64,000 nucleotides of DNA, taken from Aquila chrysaetos chrysaetos (lineage: Eukaryota; Chordata; Aves; Accipitriformes; Accipitridae). The stretch covers positions 3,410,001 through 3,474,000 of the forward strand of contig NC_044019.1 of the NCBI RefSeq assembly GCF_900496995.4, read 5' to 3'. Position numbers and translations under genes: made by a program. This document shows positions 25,482 through 36,144 of this stretch, piece after piece. How positions within the stretch are numbered: the stretch's first letter is position 1; each line of letters starts with the position of its first letter. The notes beneath the pieces are model-generated. The model searched no databases, had not been told where the DNA came from, and saw only the letters and a program-made list of their open reading frames with translations.

Positions 25482-28400
25482 CTAGTGCCCCTTGAGGTGA
25501 GCAATCCGTTTCAGCAGCTGGGTCTGCCGCAGCCGCAGCTGCCGCTTCTCGGCCGCCATCCTCCTCTCGGCACTGATGAGCGACTGCAGGTACTCGGAGG
25601 ATTTGCTCAGGATCACCACTTTGGGCGTCTTGGGGCAACTGGCGAGCCCGGGCACCTGGTCCCGCAGGGCCAGGAAGCGCGAGCGCAGGTCGTTGCGCCG
25701 CTTGCGCTCCAGGTAATTGTGATTTTTCCTCTTGGCCACGTCCTCGCTGTCGGAGCCGGGGCTGCTGCTGGCTTTCGGCAAGCTGGGCTCGGGCAGCGTG
25801 ATGGCAGGGGCTGGCTCCGCGGCACTTGGTGGCTCGTCCTCAGCCTGCTGGGGTGGCTCCGGTGGCGGACAGGCGTCCGGCGGCGAGCGGGCAGCGTAGT
25901 TGTGCTGCTGCTGGTGGACGGAGATGTGGAAGCGTTTCATGCAGGGGTCCAAGGGGTCGGCACGCAGCGTGATGGTGACCGGCTTCCTCAGGCTGAGCGA
26001 TTGTCTCTTCTCCACCGTCACCACATCGATCTCTTCACCTTCTGCTCAAATTAGACAAAAAATCCCCATGAATTGGGAGCCCCTGGTCACCCCTTTTCAC
26101 CCCGCTGGGTCTCCCCACAGCCCCTGGACGATCTCCCCACTGCTGTCCCACAGAAGTTTGCTCACGCACTGCAAAGTCACTCTGCGACCTCCAGAAGGGA
26201 TTACGTGATTTAAGTGCTTTTCCGATACCATCGCAAAGGAAGGAGCTTTCCCTCCACATTCATGTGCCCAGTCCCCTGAAATTGGGATAGGGCTTTCCTT
26301 TCACCTCAATTCTGCACCAGGAGCAACATGTGTCCAGGATAAAGGATCATCGGATAAGAAACACCCAAACCCACCTGCCCGGGGGGACATGAGGAGCAGG
26401 ATGCTGGGGACCTGGGACAGCCTAACTCCAAAGTTCATCCTGGTCGGGCGCTTTCATGGCCCATTGGAATTGTAAATGAGGGACATGGGGGCAGAACTGC
26501 CCTTTGTTCCCCTTGGCTGCAGCTTCCCACTTCAGTGACTTGTTACTTTTCACAAGCGATAAACCCCATTCAGCCCAGGCTCCCCGGGGACAGAGGGGAC
26601 AATCCCCCGCGGTGCAGGGCGGGGAGGGAGAGGTGAAGGGGTCCCTCCAAAGGACTCGGTGAACCTCGAAGGCATCGCAAGCCCAAGAGTCAGTGGGGGG
26701 AGGTTATCAGAGCTGTGAGCAGCGAGACGCAAATAAAGCATAACTGGACCCAAAGCACCCCGTCTGTTGTCATTGCAGCTTGTCCCCATCCAGTGAATCC
26801 CAGTGGCACGAAGCTGGCCCCTGGGGACAGCGGGGTGACCTGGTTCCAGACACCCCCGCGATCGCTCTCACTTTAGGAACGGGCTTCCACCTTTTTTCTT
26901 CGGCTTTGGGGGAAAATACAGCCACTCACTTAAATGTCCCCCGAGACACTCAGACCCCCACCGGCATCTCGGGCAGAGGCCTGGCCCCCCACCCCTACTG
27001 CGACAGGGCCAGCGGTGGCCGCAGGAGCGGGGCTTCAGGGCACTCTCCTGCTTGTGGCCCCCAACATCCCCCCCCAGGCTCTGGGGGCTCTGCCCAGCAA
27101 GCTTAAGCCACCCTGCTACTGGAGCTACTGGTGGTGGTGGGGGGGCACTCGCTGCCCTCACACATGCCAACGGCCGCGGTCACCAGTGTCACAACCCGAC
27201 CGGTCTCAGCCACGTGTATATACACACACACACACGCACCCCCCCCCCCCCCCCCATTAATAAAAGTCGGACCGCGGAGTCCCGCCCACCCGAGCCACCC
27301 ATTGGCTGTCTGGCGGGGCCGGCCGGCTACCTTACCATCCCATTGGTCGCTAGCCCTGTCCATCAACGCTGCCCCTCTCATTGTTTGCAATCTGTTGCTT
27401 TTTGTTCGGCGCCCACGTGGCGCGGCCGGATCCGGACCGGGACCGAGTCCGGGACCCCACCGGGACCGGGACCCCCTCCGACCCCCCCCAACCCTTCAAC
27501 CGGGCCCCCCCAGTTTGGGTTAAGCCTCTTAACGCCCGCAACCTGCTTACCGTCCCCGGGCTGTTAATGGCATTAAGTCCCCATCCCGCTCCCTGACTCA
27601 CCGGCGCAGGTCGTTGCCACCGGCAGATTTATTAACGGGGTCAAGGCACCGCGGGGCCGTTATCAACGCTTCCACGGCAGCCGAGTCAGCCCGCCTTCCG
27701 TGGGAGAGAGGGAAACAGCCTACGGCCCCCCCCCACCCCGCGCCGGGGCTACGCGGCCGGGGGGGGAGACCCAGGGTGTTTGTAAATAGGGACTGAAAAG
27801 AGGCGGTTATGGCCTGAGATGCGGGAGGGGGGTTCAGAGGCATCCGCTTCCCAGCCCCCTCCCCACGCGGGACAAGCAGGGATACCCCGGGGGTGTCCCG
27901 GGACGAGCCACAGCTGATGCGGGATGTTCCTGCCCGTCACACCGCCTCGGGGGACGCGGCCGCTGCTCCGCGACCTGCCGGCCCCTGGGGATATTTTGCC
28001 TTTTGTCCCGAGGAAAGCCCGTCCCGGGTGGGCTGGGGAAACAGCCGAGGTTACGAGCTGGCAGCAGAGCAGGCTACAACGCTCAAAAAAAAAACCCAAC
28101 CCCAAACTTTCCACGCTGAGCTGCAAACTTGCCCCTCACCAACCTACCCGTGAGGTTCCCGTGGGGTCGGGACGAGGGAGAGGGACCACCAGAGACCCAC
28201 GCAGTGGTCGGGGGGAGCCCCACGCACCCTCCTGTGAGGGGTAGGGATTTCCCGAGCAGAAATCCCGCAGGAAGGGGAGCAGCCGAGCCCGCTTTGTTCA
28301 TGGGGGCCGGGACCGGGACTCGCTTGGAGCCACAACAAAGGCTCTGCCTGGCTGGGAGCCTCCCGGCACGCACATGTGTGGACACGCGTGTCCTCCACGC

Positions 28401-29005
28401 CGGGCTCCCCGTGGGTTTCAGCAAGGTTGGAGGGTGCCTGGGGAGGGGGTGGGGGGGACGGGGACAGCCCGCACCTGGACGGCGGAGAGCTTGGATCCCT
28501 TACCAGAATCGCTTTGGCCCTCGGATCCCGAAGATGCGGGGATCTTGCTCTCGGCCAACGGGCAAAGGAAGACGGCAGCGGGATCCACGCACTCGCTCAC
28601 CGAGCTGCTGAACCCAAAATCCTGCGCGAAGGAAGGTTTGTGGGGGGTGGCCCTCTGCGTGCCCGTGGAAAGTTTCTCTGTCATCGCCTTCTCCAGTCTC
28701 TCCCGGGCTGAAAACCCACTCCACATACAATCCTTGAGGATGAAAGCGCTCAGGTTCCCGAAGATCTCTCCCGTCCCTATGAGATACTCCGGCTCTTCCC
28801 CGGCCAGGCAGTAGCGGGAGAGCCAGCCGGAGCCCTCCGCCCCGGAGCAGCAGCCTTTCTCCCCGGGGGTACCCAGGGGGGAGACGGGGGGGGTAGGAAC
28901 CAGCTCGAACTTCTTCCAGATATCCTCGCTGGGGGCCGTGGAACGATGGAAATCCTCCTCGGCATCGTGGTCGTAGAAGTAGTGTTGGTACGAGTCAAAC
29001 TCCAT
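25482..29005 (-). CDS. MYCL: L-Myc proto-oncogene, bHLH-leucine zipper transcription factor
   Basis: Nuclear factor that heterodimerises with MAX and binds E-box DNA. Two coding exons (minus), 29005-28504 and 26041-25482, join in phase 1 to give 353 residues (human about 364). Myc box I, FELVPTPPVSPLG, is at residues 33-45, and Myc box II, DCMWSGFSARERLEK, at 92-106. The acidic link EGEEIDVVTVEKR spans the splice junction. The bHLH (KRKNHNYLERKRRNDLRSRF...) occupies about 271-323 and the leucine zipper about 325-353. The DNA-contacting H-x3-E-x3-R pattern (HNYLERKRR) is intact. The start ATG at 29005 opens MEFDSYQHYFYDHD, the conserved L-Myc N terminus. An upstream in-frame open stretch lacks a conserved sequence. 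The box I and C-terminal wording is closer to L-Myc than to c-Myc or N-Myc. Confidence 0.96.
27211..27420 (-). promoter_or_regulatory. MYCL: promoter-like island in the MYCL intron with paired CACGTG E-boxes
   Basis: Two perfect Myc/MAX-type E-boxes (CACGTG at 27211-27216 and 27414-27419) flank two CCAAT boxes in minus orientation (plus attgg at 27301-27305 and 27342-27346), a GC box and an AT-rich TTTTATTAAT (plus 27255-27264) 40 bases downstream in the minus direction. The order resembles a minus-strand promoter inside the intron, or an enhancer open to Myc-family feedback. This rests on motifs only. Confidence 0.35.
27221..27254. repeat. CA microsatellite followed by a C-run
   Basis: A run of CA dinucleotides (27222-27234) is followed by gcac and a C-homopolymer of about 16 (239-254 of the 27000 block). 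It adjoins the palindrome gtgtatatacac. Confidence 0.8.
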
Positions 29006-29230
29006 CTCTGCCTGGCGGGCGGCAAAGGCGGGGGATGGGGGGGGGGAGCAGAAAGAAAACGGGGGGCACCCCCCGCCCGATCTGCAGCCCCGCTCAGGAA
29101 GAGGGCACCCCCAGCCCCATGGATGAAGGGGGGGAAGCCCCCGGTGCACCCACCTCCCCCGGCGCTGCGGGTCGCGGCGGCACCAGCCACCGAGCCGGGA
29201 CCGCGGGTGCATTGTTTCCCCCCCCACACA

Positions 29231-29293
29231 CTTATAGCCTGTCTGCGGGGGCCGGCCCCGCCCGCCCGCCAATCCACGGGCTGAGATTTGCAT
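29231..29293 (-). promoter_or_regulatory. MYCL: MYCL promoter: octamer, CCAAT, GC boxes, TATA
   Basis: In minus-strand order: a perfect octamer ATGCAAAT (plus atttgcat 29286-29293), GC boxes (ccgccc-type, about 29255-29270), a CCAAT-type pentamer on the plus strand at 29269-29273, and CTATAAG (plus cttata 29231-29236). The TATA-like box lies 226 bases upstream of the ATG, predicting a start near 29205 and a 5' UTR of about 200 bases if unspliced. An additional noncoding exon further upstream cannot be excluded. Confidence 0.65.
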
Positions 29294-29299
29294 AGAGGG

Positions 29300-30519
29300 A
29301 GGGGCTCAGCCCTATTCCCCGCCCCCCTGGGGGCACGGTGTGAAGGATGCCGCGGCCCCCCCCCCCGGTTCCCCGGTCCTGCTAACGGGGATGCTAACGG
29401 GGCTATTAGCCAGTGACCACCCCGTGCGCTGGGCTGGGGGACCCTCGCTGCCCCCCCCAGAGCGTCCCGCCAGCTCCCGATGCCAGCCCGTCAGAAAGGA
29501 CGGGGTTTGGGGGACCCCCCAGCCTCTGCAAGCGCTAAGGAGGGACTCCTGCAAGGAAGATTTTGGCTGAGGACACCCCAGCACAGCAGTGCCACCAGCC
29601 TGGGGATGTTCGGCTGAGCACGATGGCAAAGCAAACTGGAGAAGTGGGGGACACGTCACAGCCAGACATCACCCACTGCCAGAGACCACCCCTGGGTGCC
29701 CTTTCGCATCCACCTCCTCCTGCCTGGGCATCCCCCCACTTCCCTTTGGGCTCCCAAACCCGCACCAGGACACTGCCACCACCCTCTGCCACAGCCACCC
29801 ATCGCCGCTGCGTGGCTGTTCCCTACGGACATGGGCAGGAGAGTAGCTCCAGCCCCGGGGCAGCAGTGGGGTCACTTAACATTTGTGTCCTGCCCAAGGT
29901 GTTCCCACAGAGGAGCCACCGCAGCCCTCGCAGGTCCAGCTGGGAGCTTCGCCCCCCCAAAACCACCACCCAGCAGGGCTGGGAGCTGCCAGTAAAGCTG
30001 GGACCAACAGGCCAGAGAGAATTCTGAGATAGACTGGGGCACAACAGAGCTGTTCTCGCACACACAGCTCCCACCACCAACACTTTGGTCCATCGTTGCT
30101 GCCCAAACTCGGCTTTGCCCGTGCAGCACCTGGCACATCCAGCCTGGGGGTCCGGAGAGACATGCTGTGTCCTCCGGGACCCAGGCAAGTGCAATGGGAT
30201 GCTGCATCTCTCTACTACCAAGGTCCTTCTAGGAAGGGCAATAAATGTTGTGAAAACACAGCAAGGTTTTCACCTCGAACGCTAATGACCGTGGCATCGT
30301 TACGCACACACACGTGCCGTTACAAAGTCCACCCGGGACGAGCAGATTCCCCCCCAGCAGCGTGCACTAACCCACTTCAGCCCCAGCACCCTCCTTTTGC
30401 CACCCAGTGAAGTTGGGATGACAAGACCTATCCCAGCCGGCGGTGCTGGGAGCTGGGGGGGCTGGGGGCTGGGTCCCCGGGCTGCAGCACCAGCCCTGCA
30501 GGGAGCAATCCGCCCCAGT
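29300..30519. other. intergenic region upstream of MYCL
   Basis: GC-rich at the left, near average to the right. AATAAA occurs at about 30240 on the plus strand without a gene. No coding exon or structured RNA was recognised. Confidence 0.5.
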
Positions 30520-30935
30520 CCAGCGACCAGCATAGCCCAGTACAGCCCAGTGCAGCCTAGCCCAGCAGAGCCCTGCATAGCCCTCTATGGTCCTTCATGG
30601 ACCAGCACAACCCAGTGCAGCCCAGCACAGTCCAGCATGATCCTGCACGGACCAGCACACCCCAGTACAGCTCAGCAAAGCACAGCCCAGTGCAGCCTAG
30701 CCCAGCAGAGCCCTGCATAGCCCTCTATGGTCCTTCATGGACCAGCACAGCCCAGCCCAACACAGTCCAGCTCTTCCCAGCACAGTCCAGTGTGATCCTG
30801 CATGGACCAGCACACCCCAGTACAGCTCAGCAAAGCACAGCCCAGTGCAGCCCAGAATGGACCAGCACAGCCCAGCACGGATCAGCCCAGCCCCGCATGA
30901 ACCAGCACATCCCAGCGCTCCCCAGCACAGCCCTT
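30520..30935. repeat. degenerate CAGCACAGCCCAG tandem repeat block
   Basis: About 410 bases of short units built on ccagcacagcccagtgcag. Superimposed is a longer duplication: the segment from cagtgcagcctagcccagca through tggtccttcatggaccagca appears at about 30549-30607 and again at about 30689-30747, and a gatcctgca(c/t)ggaccagcac segment also recurs. The block is stop-poor in one frame and gives false repetitive proteins. Confidence 0.85.
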
Positions 30936-33900
30936 CCCCGGTCCCCCCCCCGTTCCCCCCCCCCCCCGGTCCCGGGCTCCGGCCGCCGCCACCGGCGGGC
31001 GCAGGGCGCCACCTGCTGGGACTCGGGATGGGCGGGGGGGGGCCGTGAGGGAACCACCGTCCGTGGGGCAACGGGGGGACGGGACGGGACGGGACGGGGT
31101 GGACGGACACCCCACCGGGCAGCCCCGGCCCCGTAGGGCACCGCCGAGGGGGAACGGCGCTGGCCGCTGCGCACAGCTCCGTGCCTCAGTTTCCCCGTTG
31201 CGAAGTCGGCGGGGGGCACGGGGGAGGCAGAGGAGAAGGGTTGGTAGTGGACGCTGGGCTGGTTGGTGGCTGTCCTCCAGGGTCCCCCAGCATGTGGGGT
31301 GCCCCAGGGCTGCTTCAGCCCTTTCCTTGCTGGCTCGGGGTGCAGCTGAGCTTGCAAAGCTTTGCCAGCTTCGTGCATCTGGGTCAGCACAGGGTGGTGG
31401 GACTGGGGCTGGGGCTGGGGCCATAAGGGTGCCTTGGGGTCCCCACGATGGCTGCAGCACCCTACATGCCCTCCTGGCCCGTCCAGACCATCCCGATCCC
31501 CAGCCACATGCCTGTGGGGCTGGGGCAGGAGCTCCAGGACCCACACAGTCCCAAGGAGCCCAGGTTGATGGTCCCTTCGTGCTCAGCTCTCAGCGTTGGC
31601 CCCAGTCCCCAGGCAGGCTGGGAGCCCTAGGCTCATCCCCAGGGTGTCCCCAGCCAGGGTCCTCCCGCGCCATGGCTGCTCCCATCCCTTCACCCTCCCC
31701 GGGAAGCATGGGTGAAGTCCTCTCTTTAGGAAACAAATTGCCCCATCAACATTAAAGGCAGGGGCTGAGCTGCCGTGGGGGATCCGGATCTTCATCCTGC
31801 CCCAGTGCCGTTGGGGACAGCAGGGACAGAGGGTCAGGACTGGGGACAGAGCTGGCACTGCCCCAGACCACCTGCTCCGACACCAACACATCCCCGGGCA
31901 CAGGAGCAAAGGCTCCTACAACCTATAGCTCTCGGCCACGTCTCCTTCCCCCTCCCTGCTGGCTTCGGGGAACTCTCCAGCTTTTCCCAGGGTGAGGCAG
32001 GAGCTTGACCCAGCTTCAAGGGGCTCCAGATGCTTTGAAGGTGCAAAAGCACCGCTGGAGAGGGCTGGAGGGCCCGCGCAGCCCTTTCATCCCAGTCTCT
32101 CCAGGCACTTGGCAAACAGGACCCGGGAGCCTCTTGCCAGCGCCCGCGCCGGCTGCGCAAACAGGGGTGGGTGGGTGACTGCCCCAGGGACCGCGTCACC
32201 GCAGGTGACAGGGCTGGGGGGGCCGCCCACGGGCCGGGCCAGCACCTTGCCGTGCCCCCCCCCCAGTCGCAGGGTGCTGGCACTCTCGACAGCCAGCACC
32301 GAGCACGTGCCCCCGGCGCTGGCACAGCTCCGCGGGAGCTGCCGTGGCCCGGCCGGCGGCTGGCACGGCTCCGGCACATGACACAAGGCAGTTCCTGGGA
32401 CCTCCATGCCCTTTGGATCCCCACTGACAGCAGGGCTGGACTTTGAAGCTCCAGCCCCAAAGTGTTTCCCCACGGTTGACAGCCACCCTGAGCCTGACAG
32501 TTGGCCTGGGGGCAGCCTGAGCTGGGATCTGCCTCTGGCTGTCCCCATCCCGCTGCAGCAGCAGCCTTTGAGCCACCCTGCTGTCCCCACAGGGCTCCTG
32601 GATCCCCAGGGACAGCAGAGGCTGTGACCCCCCATGCCAACACATCCCGGTTCCGTCTTGTCCCCCTCAGCCTCGTGACGCGCTCCCCAGGGTCCCACAC
32701 GGGAGAGGTGTGGGCAGCACAGGGTGGCTGCCACATGCTGCTGTGCAGCGTGTCCCCTCTGTCCCTGCGAAGCTGTCGGGCAGCGGTCGCAGGGGCTGGC
32801 CGGGCCCTTGCAAAACCCCTGCTCAAGTCCCTGCGGGGTACGGGAGCACCACGAAATACTGCCCAAACGTACAGGGTAGGGGACGGTGCTCACAGCCCCG
32901 GGGTCACACCAGCCCCGGTTTCCCAGGGGTGCAGCCACCCGCTCTGAATTTAGCAGGCAGTGAAGTCCAGAGAAGGGGGAGGAAAATGCACCATTGCCCC
33001 CCCCCCCCCCAGACCCATTTTGCCCCCAGCACACCCTGCCTGATGCCAGGAGATGCCCTGAGCCCTGGAGAAGTTCTGCGGCGTGCGGGCAGCACTATCC
33101 CCAAGCTGGGGAGTCACACCGAGGCCGGCCCGCAGCCCGTGGTCCCCCAACAGCTTTGGGACCAACGCACTGCCATTTGCCCCCAAACCCATCCTCCCAG
33201 TCCTGGCTGGCCCAGCCTGGCAGGGCTGTCTGGTTTCGGGTGTGCTCACGCTTGCTCAGCTCCTGCTCCGGGCTGTGCCGGATATGTGACAGCGGGGACG
33301 CGTGGGTGGTAGGCAGGATGGCAGAGCCATCATCCGCTGGAGCAGTCCTCATCCCTATCCCTGTCTTCAGGGCTAAACCACATCCCTGGGGCTGAACCAG
33401 GTCCGCAGGACCAGCATTTGGGTCCCAGCCCCTGAAGAGTCACCCCCGGAGCCCGATGGTGTCCCAAGCTCCGGGATGTGGAGGCCGGGATGGGGTAGCA
33501 TCACCATCAGAGGGTATTTGAGCTCTGGTCTTGCCTGCAAGACCATCGTGCTGAGTTGGTCCTGGTGCCAAGAGTGGCCCTGTGAATGGCCCAGCCCCAA
33601 CCACATGTGGGTCCCTGGGGACCCCAAGCCTGGCAGGAGCTGCTGCACTGACATCCCCACTGGGATCAGCCCTTGGCAGCTCATTTATTGCTGTGAGGAT
33701 CCCCCAGAACATCTGCTTGGCAGGAAGGTCTAAAATCCCCCACCGGAAATTGTGCAATACCAGATTTGGGGGAGAAAATCCTCCTAATCCGGGGAAATCC
33801 TGGTGTTTCTTTCTACTTCTTCTACTTCATATGTAAGGCAGGGCTACACCTATCTGTGGTCTTTCTGCACAATCTCTGACACAAAGGGTGGCTCATTGTT

Positions 33901-35798
33901 CCCCTAAAGCCGTGTTTGCCCAGGAGGCAGTTTCTCAGCGCTTTGCTCAAGGATAGGAATGCCAAAAGCATCAGGAGCTGAGGACCCCCTGGGACAAAGG
34001 GAGCAGAGCAATAGAGCTGGGGCCAAACACAGTGGGGGACTGAGGACAAGATTACCCCGCCTCCGGGGAGCCTGGTCCCTCCAGGGTGGGCAAGTGTCAC
34101 CATGGGAGTCCCCTCTGCTCCTGCGCAAGAGGCCTTCTCTGTGGAAAGGGAAACTGAGGCACGGAGCAGAGATCCTGCACGGAGCCTGGAGGGTGTTGAC
34201 TCAAACACGCCTCCCCAGCAGATCCCTGGTTACGTGTATTGGGGGAGCAGAGAACTTTGGGGTACCCAAATTTCTGCTTTTGTGGTGGTGCAGGACCAGG
34301 CTCAGGCATGGACACAAATCCACATGGATGTCCCCAGTGGCTGCATCGATGCTGCCCTGGGACACGGTCATCCCCAGCAAGAAGGTGTCCAGGGCCCTCT
34401 GCTCCACACCAGCACCCAGAGCCAGCAGCGAGCTGGCTGCAGCCTCACAGCATGGCCACACACTTCTCTCAACCATCCGGCACAGGAGGCAGCACAGACC
34501 CCGAAACCGAGACCCCTCAAACCGTTCGTGCTGCTCACTGCAGTGCAGGGTGATGACGCTCGTCCCCATCGCCTGAGCTCTGATGCTCAGGGAGAGCAGA
34601 GCCCATCCAATTCATTACACATATGCCAGCAGACGTAGGCACAAACCCATCCCCGATACGAGGCTCCTTTCTCCTGGGGGACCTGGGAGGCTTCCAGCTC
34701 GTGCCAGGATGTCTGTCCTGGGGCTGCCCGGTGCCAGATACACCCGAGCCAGCATGGCACAGCAGGGCGAGGAGCCCGCGGCAGATCTCTGCCAAACTGG
34801 CCGGGCAAGTGGCATCGCCCACACAACTTCTTCCTGTCTTGCTTCAAGGTATTTTGTGTCACCGAACAAATTTGGACAGCCTGAAGCCTCACACAGGTCC
34901 CCCGTCCCTGGCAGGTGGCATCCCTGAGCCCAGCGTGGCCGGGCGCAGGGCTGTGACATGTGGTGGCACCGGGGGGGAACTTGCTGCACACGTGTGAGGG
35001 GCCAGACACCTTGAGTCAACAGTGACACCAGCTCAGCGCTCCGGAAAGCAGGGAGTGCCCGGAGCTGCTGTGCCACCGCTCCGTACCAGGGGCCACCCGC
35101 CCCGCTCGTCCCCAGCACCCGCTTCGGCTCTGCTGTATCCCAGGTCCCTGCTCAGTGCCAGCTGCCTGTCCTGCCTGCCTGTCCCTGTCCCCAGGTAAGG
35201 GCAGCTCCAAGTCCAACTCCAAGTGGTGATCAGGTGATGGCACCGGGTGCCACGCTGGCTCAGCCCTGCTGTGCAGCCCCATCTCATGGCACATCTCAGG
35301 GTGATCTTTGAACCCTGGTGGCCTGAGCTGAGCGGAGTTGGTGGCTGTCGCTGTGGTGACACGGCACCGGCACAGGCGTACGTGTGCCCGTTGGTGGGCA
35401 AATGGCACCCAGCACAGCCGAGAGGTGCTGGGCTTGATGTCTACATCGCCGTCTGGCACAAGGGACACCGCAGGTGGCCCGGGGAGAGGTGCTGGGGCCC
35501 GGGAGCCACCGTCACCCACCAAAGCTGTTGTGCAGCAGTCAGGGACCACGGGCGCCAATGCTGGGGGTGGGGGGTCCTGCTTCCCTTTGGCCCCTTCGAT
35601 GGGCCCACGTGGAGGGGGGTTAAGAGTGGGGCCACGCTGGGGCTGGCACTGAGGGTCTCCAGTCCCCAGGCCTCACGGGCTGGTGCCACTGGGAACCCAC
35701 GGGACGGGGAGGGTGACGGTGCCTTTTGCAGCCCTGACCCTTTGTAGGGCAACGCAGTGTTCGCTCGGCCTCTGCCATCGATGGGGGCACCTGGTGGC
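30936..35798. other. intergenic region upstream of MFSD2A
   Basis: No recognisable gene on either strand. A short GGGAC array lies at about 31075-31099 and C-runs at about 30950-30968. Many long open frames here are products of GC bias; none shows a conserved domain or a coherent set of splice sites. Regulatory content cannot be judged without conservation data. Confidence 0.5.
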
Positions 35799-36032
35799 GG
35801 GGGGGGGGGGGGGGGATGGAGGGACGGGATGCAGAAAGGGAAGGGCTGGAAGGGCTGGGATGGAGGGAAGGGATGAGGAGGGGGGTGAGGGATGGGAGAA
35901 CGGAGGGATGAAGGATGGAGGAAGGATGGGGCCGGGGGGAGCGGGAGGACGGAGGGAAGGGGCCGGGGGCTGGAGGAAGGGCCGGGGCAGGAGGAGGAGG
36001 AGGAGGAGGAGGAGGAAGAGGAGGAGGGGGAG
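35799..36032 (+). repeat. purine-rich tract with GGA repeats at the MFSD2A promoter
   Basis: A 17-base G-run (35799-35815) leads into over 200 bases that are almost all purine on the plus strand, ending in a (GGA)n array at about 35989-36032. It ends about 110 bases upstream of the MFSD2A ATG. Such polypurine tracts can form G-quadruplex or triplex DNA. The start ATG then follows in CpG-rich sequence with no TATA box. Confidence 0.75.
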
Positions 36033-36144
36033 GCTGCTGCCCGGGGGGCGGGGAGCGGGTCGGGCGCGGCCCCTCCCGGGGCGGGGCTCTGCCGGTACAA
36101 GGGCCCGCGCGGGCGGCGGCGCGGTCCCATTCATCGCGCACGGC

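Larger units (their letters stand above)
26042..28503 (-). other. MYCL: MYCL intron between coding exons
   Basis: GT-AG intron of 2.46 kb (donor TCTG|GTAAGG, acceptor GAGCAG|AAGG). It is GC-rich in its 5' two-thirds and contains a promoter-like island at 27211-27420 and a CA repeat with C-run at 27221-27254. No additional coding exon was recognised. Confidence 0.85.

Noticed and set aside
30520-30935. CRISPR-like repeat array
   Set aside because: Units are short, degenerate and without unique spacers, in a vertebrate genome.
30397-31136. Plus-strand open frames repeating QHSPAQ/STAQ residues
   Set aside because: They translate the tandem repeat at 30520-30935; repeated protein with no start context or splice structure.
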